Source of the DNA: Enhydrobacter aerosaccus
GTDB lineage: Bacteria > Pseudomonadota > Alphaproteobacteria > Reyranellales > Reyranellaceae
Assembly (NCBI GenBank): GCA_903832005.1
Contig: CAIKZO010000003.1
Location: 47,043-111,042, forward strand
DNA: 64,000 bases
Direction of reading: 5' to 3'
Of this stretch, positions 8,460 through 16,150 are shown one piece after another. Position 1 is the stretch's first letter. Each line of letters begins with the position of its first letter. Made by a program: the position numbers and the translations under genes. The notes below the pieces were generated by a model. It saw only the letters and a program-made list of their open reading frames with translations. It had not been told where the DNA came from and made no database searches.

Positions 8460-9275
8460 CTACGCCCTCGTCGAGATGCCGCCGTCGACGACCAGAAGAT
8501 GGCCGTTCACATAGGACGCTTCGTCGGAAGCGAGGTACAGCGCGGCGTTGGCAGTGTCCCAGCCGGTGCCCATCTTGCCGGTCGGGGAGGCCTTGTGACG
8601 GATGGCGATCATCTTGTCGTAGGCCTGGTTATGGTCGCTCTCGCCCTTGGCATATTGCTCGGCGAGGAAGTCGATCATCGGCGTGTGCATCAGGCCAGGC
8701 AGGATCGCGTTGCAGCGGATGCCCTTCTCCGCGTACTGCGAGGCGATCGCCATGGTGAGCGCGTTCACGGCGCCCTTGCTGGCGTTGTAGGCGAGATAGG
8801 TCACGCCCTTGGGCGAGCGGATCGAGGCGATCGAGCTCACGTTGACGATCGCGCCCTTGCCCTGCTTCTCCATGATCGGCAGCACGTGCTTGGCGGTGAG
8901 AAAGAAGCTCTTCACGTTGACGTCGAACACGAGGTGCCACTCGTCCTCGGAAAGTTCGACCGGGCCGCCGGTCGAGCCGATGCCGACGTTGTTGTCGAGC
9001 ACGTCGATACGGCCCCACTTGGCCATGCAGGCGTCGACCATAGCCTTCACCTGCGCCGTGTTGGACGCGTCGCACTCGAACGCCGCCGCCTCGCCGCCCT
9101 CCTTGGCGATCAAGCCCACGGTCTCTTCTGCCGCCGCGCGCTTGCGGTCGACGCAGAATACTTTGGCGCCCTCACGGGCAAAGGTGACGGCGGTGCATTT
9201 GCCGTTGCCCCAGCCCGGACCGCTCGAGCCCGCACCCACCACGATCGCCACACGATCTTTCAGCCTGCCGGTCAT
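8460..9275 (-). CDS. SDR family NAD(P)-dependent oxidoreductase
   Basis: 271 residues, classical short-chain dehydrogenase length. The cofactor glycine motif is extended (GAGSSGPGWGNG), as in a subgroup of SDRs. The usual NNAG is replaced by NNVG. The catalytic residues are present: Ser in NVSSIAS and the Tyr/Lys pair in YNASK. The C-terminus ends in the usual VVDGG. AAAGGGAGAGAA precedes the ATG. It lies just downstream of the CobW-like and amidohydrolase genes on the same strand with a 15-base gap, so it is probably the last gene of a three-gene operon. Confidence 0.87.
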   Translation of the reverse strand: MTGRLKDRVAIVVGAGSSGPGWGNGKCTAVTFAREGAKVFCVDRKRAAAEETVGLIAKEGGEAAAFECDASNTAQVKAMVDACMAKWGRIDVLDNNVGIGSTGGPVELSEDEWHLVFDVNVKSFFLTAKHVLPIMEKQGKGAIVNVSSIASIRSPKGVTYLAYNASKGAVNALTMAIASQYAEKGIRCNAILPGLMHTPMIDFLAEQYAKGESDHNQAYDKMIAIRHKASPTGKMGTGWDTANAALYLASDEASYVNGHLLVVDGGISTRA

Positions 9276-9290
9276 GTTCGTTCTCTCCCT

Positions 9291-10154
9291 TTAGAGGGAG
9301 CCTAGCACGGGCCTCACGCCCAGCAGCACCAGTTGGGACTCGTCCGTATCGCTCCACGGCCCGCCGTCGGTGATATCGACCCGCTTGCCGACCTGGTGCA
9401 CGACCGAGCGCCGGTCGGGACTGTCGCGGAAGCGCACGATGCCCTTGCCGCGTAGGACCGTGGCGTCCTGCAATACATCGAGCAGGGCCGCGCGATCGAC
9501 CGGCTCGGGCCAGCTGTAGGACCAGCTGCGGAAACTGTTGGCCGGCGAGGGCTTGCCTGAAGCGCCGCGGCGGTCGAGGCCGAACAGGAGATCGGACGGC
9601 ACCGCGCAATGGCTGCCTTCGAGGACAGGCGCGGTCGCGTGGGTCGACAGAAAGCAACGCAACACGGCCAGGTCCTCCGCGAGGTCGACCTTGTTGAGCA
9701 CGATGAGGTCGGCGGCCTGGAGCTGGCGCAGCACGGTGTCGCCCACCCGGCGGTCCGCGGCGCGCTCGCGCACGTTCGCGGCATCGACCACCACGACCAC
9801 CCCGTCCCGCACCAGACGTTCGTCCAGCACGCCAAGGTCGGCAATGCGGCCGGGGTCGGCCACGCCCGAAGCCTCGACCACGATGTGATCGAAGCGCTGC
9901 GGCCCGTCCAGCAGCTTCAGCACCGTCTCGACCAGCGAATCGCCGATGGTGCAGCAGACGCAGCCGTTGGCGAGCGCGATCGTGTCACCGCCATGCTTGG
10001 CGATGAGCTTGCCGTCGATATCGAGCGCGCCGAAATCGTTGACCAGCACCGCGAACCGCCGCCCCGCCGTGTCGGCCAGCAACTGGTTGAGCAAGGTCGT
10101 CTTTCCCGCCCCCAGGAAACCGCCGATCACGGTGAAGGGAATCGGTGCCGTCAC
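9291..10154 (-). CDS. COG0523 (CobW/ZNG1-like) metallochaperone GTPase
   Basis: 287 residues. The Walker A motif GGFLGAGKT is at residues 11-19, the CxCC metal-binding motif at Cys65, Cys67 and Cys68 (NGCVCCTIGDS), and the guanine-specificity NKVD later. The C-terminal CobW domain is short. These G3E GTPases deliver Zn, Co or other metals to client enzymes. The start is GTG at 10154, overlapping the amidohydrolase stop as GTGA, so translation is coupled. The coupled amidohydrolase, a metal-dependent family, is the obvious candidate client; that link is inference. Confidence 0.88.
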   Translation of the reverse strand: MTAPIPFTVIGGFLGAGKTTLLNQLLADTAGRRFAVLVNDFGALDIDGKLIAKHGGDTIALANGCVCCTIGDSLVETVLKLLDGPQRFDHIVVEASGVADPGRIADLGVLDERLVRDGVVVVVDAANVRERAADRRVGDTVLRQLQAADLIVLNKVDLAEDLAVLRCFLSTHATAPVLEGSHCAVPSDLLFGLDRRGASGKPSPANSFRSWSYSWPEPVDRAALLDVLQDATVLRGKGIVRFRDSPDRRSVVHQVGKRVDITDGGPWSDTDESQLVLLGVRPVLGSL

Positions 10155-11788
10155 GAGCGCGGTGCCTCGAAGATCTTGCCGCCCAGCACCGTGCCCCAGA
10201 CGCCGACGTCCTTCAGTTTCTCAGGTGCGACGGTGAGTGGATCGTCGTCGAGGATGGCGAAGTCGGCGCGCTTGCCGACGTCGATGCTGCCCAGCTCCTC
10301 GTCGAGCTTCAGCGTATAGGCGGCGCCCAGCGTGATCGCCCGCAGCGCATCGGCGACAGGAATCTTCTCCGCCTCACCCAGGGTGCGGCCCGACGCGGTG
10401 AGCCGGTTGACCGCGCACCAGGCGGAGAACAGCGGGCCGATCGGCGTGATCGGCGCGTCGCAATGGACGGCGAAGGGCACGCCGAGGCTAAGCGCCGTGC
10501 CGCAGGCATCCATGCGCTCGGCGCGTTCGGGTCCAAGCGTCTTGGCGTAGTGGATGTCGCCCCAATAGAAGAGGTGATTGGCGAAGAGATTGGCGCACAT
10601 GCCCAGCGCCTTGAGGCGACGGAACTGGCCGGCGTCGGCCATCTGCGCGTGCTGCAACGTATGTCGGTGATCCCAACGCGGCGCGGTGGCCAGCGCCTTT
10701 TCGACGGCTTCGATCGCGACCTCGGAGGCCTCGTCGCCGTTGGTGTGGATGTGCACCTGGAAACCGGCGCGGTGATAGTCGAGCACCATGCGGTCGAGCT
10801 CGTCGGGCCCCACGTTCCACACGCCGTTGGGCGTGCCGTCGTAATAGCCCGGCCAGCGCATGCGCGCCGACAGGCCCTGGATCGAGCCGTCGGTCACGAG
10901 CTTCACGAGCTGAAAGCGGAGCTTGTCGTTGTTCTTCCTCATCAGCTCCTTGAGCCGCGGGATCGCCTGCGCGGTGGGCACCGAGGCGCCGGCGAAGGCG
11001 GGCAAAAGGCGGATCGGGAAATCGGCGGAGGCGCTCGCCTTCAGGTAGCCCTCGACGGTGCTGTCGGGCAGTGGATTGTGCAGGTCGGTCGCGGTCGTGA
11101 CACCGGCGAGCTGGGCCACCCGGGCGAAGCGCCAGGTCGCTTCTTCATCGCTCAGGACACCGGCCAGGTCGAAGCCGGTGGCGCGATAGGCCAGGAACTT
11201 GGCGGTATTTTCCTGCAGCTCGCCCGTTGGCTCGCCGCGCGCGTCTTTCACGATGCCGTGGACGTTGGTGTGCCGCGTGATGTTTGCCTTGGCGAAGACC
11301 GGCGTGTTGGCGTTCAGCACGTGGAAGTTCGAATGCAACACGAGCACCGGACGCTCGGTCGAGACCTTGTCAAGATCGGCCAGCTCCATGCGCCGGCCGG
11401 TGAAGTAGATCGGGTCGAAACCCCAGGCGAAAAGAGTGGAGCCGTCGCGCGGCAAGGTCTTCTCGTAGGCCGCCAGCGCCGCGACCACCTCTTCGAGCGT
11501 CTTGAGGCCGGGCGACCGCTTTCCCTCGGGACTGGTGCGGTCGAAGTAACCGACATAGGGGAATTTCCAGACGCCGCCTTCGTAGGCGTGGCTGTGGCCC
11601 TCGACGAAACCCGGCAGGATCACCTTGTCGGCAAAGCGCTCGTCTGTTTCGAATTTCCCCCAACCTTTGAGTGAATCCAAAGAGCCGGCGCCCAGGATGC
11701 GACCGTCGCGCACCGCGACGTGGGTCGCGAACGGCTGGCTCGGATTCATGGTGACGATGCGGCGGGCAGCGTAAACAATGGTGCTCAT
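10151..11788 (-). CDS. Amidohydrolase family protein (YtcJ-like, Amidohydro_3)
   Basis: 545 residues from ATG 11788 (MSTIVYAARR). The metal-binding HxH appears in PGFVEGHSHAYEGG, with further metal/substrate motifs HIHTNGDEA, HTLQHAQMAD and the C-terminal HCDAPITPIGPL. YtcJ-like proteins hydrolyse C-N bonds of amides and formamides with one or two metal ions. The first 17 residues form the small composite beta domain typical of this superfamily. The frame stays open upstream to 12814 but overlaps the deaminase and lacks family sequence there, so I start at 11788. It leads a probable operon with the COG0523 GTPase and SDR. Confidence 0.87.
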   Translation of the reverse strand: MSTIVYAARRIVTMNPSQPFATHVAVRDGRILGAGSLDSLKGWGKFETDERFADKVILPGFVEGHSHAYEGGVWKFPYVGYFDRTSPEGKRSPGLKTLEEVVAALAAYEKTLPRDGSTLFAWGFDPIYFTGRRMELADLDKVSTERPVLVLHSNFHVLNANTPVFAKANITRHTNVHGIVKDARGEPTGELQENTAKFLAYRATGFDLAGVLSDEEATWRFARVAQLAGVTTATDLHNPLPDSTVEGYLKASASADFPIRLLPAFAGASVPTAQAIPRLKELMRKNNDKLRFQLVKLVTDGSIQGLSARMRWPGYYDGTPNGVWNVGPDELDRMVLDYHRAGFQVHIHTNGDEASEVAIEAVEKALATAPRWDHRHTLQHAQMADAGQFRRLKALGMCANLFANHLFYWGDIHYAKTLGPERAERMDACGTALSLGVPFAVHCDAPITPIGPLFSAWCAVNRLTASGRTLGEAEKIPVADALRAITLGAAYTLKLDEELGSIDVGKRADFAILDDDPLTVAPEKLKDVGVWGTVLGGKIFEAPRS

Positions 11789-11806
11789 GAAACCGGAGAG
11801 TAATGC

Positions 11807-12265
11807 ATGACCGTCGACACGCACGAACATTTCATGCGGATTGCCCTCGAGATCGGCGCCGAGGCCGACAGACAGGGCAACATGGGCGTGGGCTCGGTGA
11901 TCGTGCAGGACGGCAAGGTCGTGGGGAGCGGCCGCAACCAGATCCGGACGGCCAAGAGCCCGTTGATCCATGCCGAGACCGACGCCATTGCCGATGCCTG
12001 CAAAAATCTCGGCACCGACGATCTGTCGGGCACGGTGCTCTACACGACGATGGAGCCCTGCCCGATGTGCGCCGGCGCAATGCTGCAGGCCAAGATCGGC
12101 AACTGGGTCGTGGGCGGGCGCTTCAAGTCGGTCGGCCGCACCGACATGGGGCAATATTCGATCGAGAGCTTCGCCACGTTCATGGGCGCCGACATCCAGA
12201 TCACGTCGGGTGTGCTGCAGCAGGAATGCGAGACGCTGCGGACACGCTTCTACTTGCGCAAGTGA
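11807..12265 (+). CDS. Nucleoside/base deaminase (cytidine-deaminase fold, cytosolic)
   Basis: 152 residues. The zinc motifs are HAE (LIHAETDAI) and PCPMC (MEPCPMCAGAM), the signature of the tRNA-adenosine/guanine/cytosine deaminase branch. There is no signal peptide. It reads divergently from the amidohydrolase with an 18-base gap, so the two share a promoter region. A free base or nucleoside substrate is more likely than tRNA, because the TadA tRNA-binding C-terminal helix is not evident. Its last 16 bases overlap the convergent DUF1801 gene. Confidence 0.85.
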   Translation: MTVDTHEHFMRIALEIGAEADRQGNMGVGSVIVQDGKVVGSGRNQIRTAKSPLIHAETDAIADACKNLGTDDLSGTVLYTTMEPCPMCAGAMLQAKIGNWVVGGRFKSVGRTDMGQYSIESFATFMGADIQITSGVLQQECETLRTRFYLRK

Positions 12266-12654
12266 TGCGTGAGCGCGAGGCCGATGCAGTGGCGTAGCGC
12301 CTTCACCGGCACGCGGTCTTTGAGCTCGAAGAGAATAGCGCGCTTGCCCTCGTAGCGGAATGTGTCGGGGTAGAGTTCCTTGAACTGGCCGACCAACCCG
12401 CTCTGGCAGTGGAAGTAGATCGCGTAGCCGTCGCTCTTCTTCAAGCGATCGATGCGCACCGTCGTGCCGCTGCGGGTCTCTTCCGTGAGAAAGCTGGGTT
12501 GGCCCCACTTCAGCGCTTCGCTCAGCGCACCAACGCCGTCGGTGCCAGCTGCCGTCTCGAATACGAGTTCGCGCAGTTCGATCAGCCGGCGCCGCACGTC
12601 CGCCGGATAGGCTTTGAAGGCCGCCGCGACGTCGGCGTTGGCGAAGCGTTTCAT
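12250..12654 (-). CDS. DUF1801 domain protein
   Basis: 134 residues. It has the DUF1801/YdhG pattern: an N-terminal helix with YPADVRRRLIELRELVFE, a central ALKWGQPSFLT corresponding to the family's conserved G.P.F segment, and an alternating sheet region with YAIYFHCQSGLV. The role of the family is unknown. Its 3' end overlaps the deaminase gene tail to tail. Confidence 0.8.
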   Translation of the reverse strand: MKRFANADVAAAFKAYPADVRRRLIELRELVFETAAGTDGVGALSEALKWGQPSFLTEETRSGTTVRIDRLKKSDGYAIYFHCQSGLVGQFKELYPDTFRYEGKRAILFELKDRVPVKALRHCIGLALTHHLRK

Positions 12655-12716
12655 CGCTAGACCTTAGCACGCAGGGCATGGAATGCTCCGGGCAAGAAGA
12701 AGATGAGGAGGAAACA

Positions 12717-13673
12717 ATGCAACGCCGCACGTTTGTGGCAGCCCTCGGTGCTGCCGCTGTCGCCGCGCCCGCTTTCGCGGACGAGTGGCCGAGCCGCCAG
12801 ATCAAGGTCGTCATCCCCTATCCGCCGGGCGGCCCGACCGACGTATCGATCCGCATCGTCATGGAGAAGGTCGGCCGCCTGCTCGGCCAGCCGATCCTGT
12901 TCGACAACCGGGGCGGCGCCTCGGGGATGATCGGCGCGGAGTATGCCAAGACGCAGCCGGGCGACGGCTACACGTTCCTCGGCAACACCATCGCCATGAT
13001 GGCGATCACGCGGCATCTGCAGCCGATCCCGTTCGATCCGGACAAGGACTTCCAGACCGTCGCGCGTATCGCCACTTCATGGGGCGCGATGGCGGTGCAC
13101 CCGTCGGTGCCGGCAAAGACCGTGGCGGAGTTCGTCGACTACGTGAGGGCCAATCCCGGCAAGGTGAACTGGGGCTCGTCCGGGCTCGGCACCATCACGC
13201 AGCTCTATGGCGAGATGCTGAACCTCGAGGCCGGCATCAAGATGGTTCACGTGCCCTACAAGGGCAGCGCGCAGGCGACCAACGACCTATTGAGCGGACA
13301 GGTGCAGGTGCAATTCGACTCGACCGTGCTGCCGCATGTCCTGGCCGGTCGGTTGCGCGGGCTCGCCATGCTGGCCGATACGCGTTGGCCGCATAAGCCC
13401 GAAATCCCGACGCTCAAGGAAACCGGCTACGGAAAACAGGGCGGCGATAGCTGGTTCGGCATGCTGGCGCCCGCCGGCACACCGGCCCCGATCGTCGCGC
13501 GCATGGCCCGGACGATCGACGAGGCACTGAAGTCGCAAGACGTGCTCGACCGGTTCGACTCAGGCGGCCTGAAGCCCACCTATCTCGACCCGGCGGCAAT
13601 GCGCGCCGAGATCGACACCGAGAGCAAGTACTTCGCCGACATCATCAAGCGCGGCCACGTCACGCTGAACTAG
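12717..13673 (+). CDS. Bug/TctC family solute-binding protein 2
   Basis: 318 residues from ATG 12717, chosen because GAGGAGGAAAC sits just upstream and the protein then begins with a clean signal peptide (QRRTFVAALG...APAFA). Family motifs are WPSRQIKVVIPYPPGG, LFDNRGGASG and MVHVPYKGSA. It is a second orphan periplasmic receptor without transporter genes. Its stop overlaps the exported deaminase gene by 4 bases tail to tail. Being enclosed by two deaminases suggests a nitrogenous or carboxylate ligand, which is only inference. Confidence 0.88.
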   Translation: MQRRTFVAALGAAAVAAPAFADEWPSRQIKVVIPYPPGGPTDVSIRIVMEKVGRLLGQPILFDNRGGASGMIGAEYAKTQPGDGYTFLGNTIAMMAITRHLQPIPFDPDKDFQTVARIATSWGAMAVHPSVPAKTVAEFVDYVRANPGKVNWGSSGLGTITQLYGEMLNLEAGIKMVHVPYKGSAQATNDLLSGQVQVQFDSTVLPHVLAGRLRGLAMLADTRWPHKPEIPTLKETGYGKQGGDSWFGMLAPAGTPAPIVARMARTIDEALKSQDVLDRFDSGGLKPTYLDPAAMRAEIDTESKYFADIIKRGHVTLN

Positions 13674-14212
13674 TAGCGTTTGCGGTTCAGGAACATCGCG
13701 TCGGTCTCGGCGGCCAGCACGCCGCCCAGCAACATCGGCTTGTGGAAGTCCTCGCGGTCGACGACATCCTGGGAGGTGATCCTGAACGGCTCCATCCCGG
13801 CCTTGCGCTGGCCTTCAAGCGAGGTGGCGAAGACAACACCGCCGATCTTTGCCCAGATCAACGCCGTGATGCACATCGTGCAGGGCTCGCAGGTCGTATA
13901 GAGGACCTTGGTCTCCCAGCCCTTGTTGCCGTGTTTGGCGACGTAGTCGTTCATGCAGACGATCTCGCCATGTAGGACCGGATTGTCGTGGGCGTGGTTG
14001 AAGCCCTCGGCCACCACGTCGCCAGTCGCCGCCTCGGTGATGACGGCGCCGAACGGGTAATACGGGTTCTTCTTGCCCTGTTCGATCGCCCGCCGCATTG
14101 CCTGTTCATGGCGCGCCATCGGGATCGTCGGCAGTGCCGCCCGCGCAGGCTTGGCGCCCGGCAGGCAGATCAACCCGCCCAGGCCCGCCAGCAGCATGCG
14201 TTTGGAAATCAT
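13670..14212 (-). CDS. Exported nucleoside/base deaminase
   Basis: 180 residues from ATG 14212, which has GAGGAGAGAG upstream and gives an N-terminal signal sequence (KRMLLAGLGGLICLPG...ARA). The mature domain carries HGEIVCM and CEPCTMC, the zinc ligands and catalytic glutamate of the cytidine-deaminase superfamily. Most relatives are cytosolic, so the signal peptide is unusual and implies a periplasmic or cell-surface substrate. A longer reading to 14347 would run into unrelated sequence and is rejected. The MFS gene lies 11 bases upstream on the same strand, so the two may form an operon. Confidence 0.82.
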   Translation of the reverse strand: MISKRMLLAGLGGLICLPGAKPARAALPTIPMARHEQAMRRAIEQGKKNPYYPFGAVITEAATGDVVAEGFNHAHDNPVLHGEIVCMNDYVAKHGNKGWETKVLYTTCEPCTMCITALIWAKIGGVVFATSLEGQRKAGMEPFRITSQDVVDREDFHKPMLLGGVLAAETDAMFLNRKRY

Positions 14213-14222
14213 GTCTCTCTCC

Positions 14223-15578
14223 TCATCTCGAAAACCAGGCGCGCGGCCACAGGCAGGACAGTGCCAGCGCACCCAGCAACCCGCCACCGGCCGCGATGAA
14301 AGCGAAGCGATAGCCCGCCATAAAGCCGCCAGAGGCCGCATGCGCATGCAGCGCCGTCAGCACCGAGGCACCGCTCACGATGCCGAGTGTGCGTGTGAGG
14401 AGTGCGAGGCTTCCGGCCACGCCGCGATCGCGCGCGGCCAGGGTATCGGTAACCAGGTCGGTGTAGGACACCGAGAGCAAGCCTTGGCCGAAGCCCTCGA
14501 CGATCAGCAACATCACGACGACCGGCACGGCGGTCTCGGCCGTCGTGAAGCCCAGTGGCAACAGGCCGAGCCCGACCAGGCAGACACCAACGAAGGCCGT
14601 CGTGCGCCGGCCGATGCGCGGCACCAGCACCGCCGCCACCGGCGCACCCGCGAGACCGCCGCTGAAGGCCAGCGCCAGCACCAGGCCGCTCATCACGGGC
14701 GAAAGCTTGAGCACGTTCACGAGGTAGTACGGCGTCAGCAGCAGGATCGAGAAGCCCGCGAGATTGGCCAGCACGTTCATCGCGTTGGGCACGGCGAAGG
14801 CTGCATCCGCGAACAGGCCCGGCCGAATGATCGGCTCGGCCACGTGCTTCGTGCGGCGCACGTAAGTGAAGAGCAGCAGGAGCGCCCCGGCAAACAGAAG
14901 GGCCGCCATCCAGCCCGGCACCACCGGTCGCTGCGACAGCACCAGCGCCAGCAGCAGCGCGCTCATGCAGGCCGCGATCAGCACGGCACCCAGCGCATCG
15001 AATGGCCGTTGCTCCGGACGCGGCGACGGCAGCCGGCCTGACAAAGCGAGCGTGACCAGCGCGATCGGCACGCGCATCCAGTAGACGGCTGGCCATCCCC
15101 AAAGCTCGACCACGACGCCGCCGACAAACGGCCCGATCGCCGCAGCGAGCGACATCGCCATGGCGAAGCCCGCCAGTGCACGCAGCCGCCGGTCGGCGGG
15201 ATAGACGGAGATGGCGAGCGCCGGCGTGCAGGACAGCGCCAGCGCCGTCCCGATCCCCTGCCCGGCCCGCGCCCACAGGAAGAGAGGCCAGTCGGGCGCC
15301 AGCGCGCACGCCGCGCAGCCCAATGCGGAGACAAAGAGACCGATGCGGAAGATCCGGCGATGCCCGAACAGGTCGCCCAGCTTGCCGCAGATCAGCATCA
15401 GCGAACCGTAGACCAGCACGTAACAGACGACGATCCACTGCACGTCGCCGAGCGGGATCGCGAAGGCGGCGGTGATCGCGGGCAAGGCTACGTTGACGGC
15501 GATGTCGAGCGGCGCAAGCGAGGCGCCCAGCCCGACGATGGTGAGCCCCCAGAGCGGACGCGTGCGGTCGATCATCAT
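14223..15578 (-). CDS. MFS transporter, DHA2-type (EmrB/QacA-like)
   Basis: 451 residues, strongly hydrophobic with about 14 segments. The N-terminal part shows ALPAITAAFAIPLGDVQWIV, typical of DHA2 drug:H+ antiporters, and the loop GKLGDLFGHRRIF. Substrates of this group are mostly lipophilic compounds. It precedes the exported deaminase on the same strand. The start ATG at 15578 has no strong Shine-Dalgarno; an ATG three bases on (15575) is also possible. Confidence 0.85.
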   Translation of the reverse strand: MMIDRTRPLWGLTIVGLGASLAPLDIAVNVALPAITAAFAIPLGDVQWIVVCYVLVYGSLMLICGKLGDLFGHRRIFRIGLFVSALGCAACALAPDWPLFLWARAGQGIGTALALSCTPALAISVYPADRRLRALAGFAMAMSLAAAIGPFVGGVVVELWGWPAVYWMRVPIALVTLALSGRLPSPRPEQRPFDALGAVLIAACMSALLLALVLSQRPVVPGWMAALLFAGALLLLFTYVRRTKHVAEPIIRPGLFADAAFAVPNAMNVLANLAGFSILLLTPYYLVNVLKLSPVMSGLVLALAFSGGLAGAPVAAVLVPRIGRRTTAFVGVCLVGLGLLPLGFTTAETAVPVVVMLLIVEGFGQGLLSVSYTDLVTDTLAARDRGVAGSLALLTRTLGIVSGASVLTALHAHAASGGFMAGYRFAFIAAGGGLLGALALSCLWPRAWFSR

Positions 15579-15616
15579 GTCACGATGGCACCGATTGGTT
15601 GAATGGTGCTAGGTAG

Positions 15617-16150
15617 ATTTTCAATAGGGCTTTCGGGGGGAAGTCGACGAGATGGCGCATCGATCGCTCGCGCGGCGCGCCGACGTCGCGATCGAAAAAG
15701 CCCGGTCCCTCGTCGCATGACATCGACTACCTCGACTATCTCTATGCGCCCTACGGCAGCAACGGCCACCTGATCCGCGGCAACTACCGCAGGCTGTCGC
15801 TGGCCTTCTGGGACGGCAAGCTCATTACGCACACCTTCGTCAGCAGCTTCATGGCCGACAACGCCAACTTCGACGAACGCAAGGCCTTGTCGTTCACTGT
15901 CGGCACATCGACGCGCGGCGACATCCTGCGCGATCTTGGCCGGCCCGCCGGCGAGGGTATCTACCCGCCGAAGCTGACGCGCGGCGGCAGCGCCCTCTTC
16001 TATTCGTATCTTTGGATCACCCGCAGCACAGACTATTCGGGCAACACTGTCGAAACCAGCAACAAGGGCATCTGGTACGTGTTTAACGCGGCGGGAAAGC
16101 TCGTCCGCATCGACAGCAAGACCAGCACAGTCCCGACCGAACCGAACTAG
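15617..16150 (+). pseudogene. 5'-truncated SmpA/BamE-like lipoprotein fragment
   Basis: An open frame runs from just after a TAG at 15614-15616 to TAG 16148-16150, but the only in-frame ATG is at 15851. Protein-like sequence begins well before it (DIDYLDYLYAPYGSNG, LSLAFWDGKLITHTF) and continues into TSTRGDILRDLGRPAG, which resembles the BamE/SmpA repeat. No signal peptide or lipobox is encoded upstream. It therefore looks like a lipoprotein gene that lost its 5' part. If translated from 15851 it would give a 99-residue cytosolic remnant. Its end overlaps the acyl-CoA synthetase gene by 4 bases. Confidence 0.6.

Noticed and set aside
11789..12814. 342-codon upstream extension of the amidohydrolase
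   Set aside because: The extension lies over the deaminase and DUF1801 genes and has no family sequence; the natural domain starts at ATG 11788.
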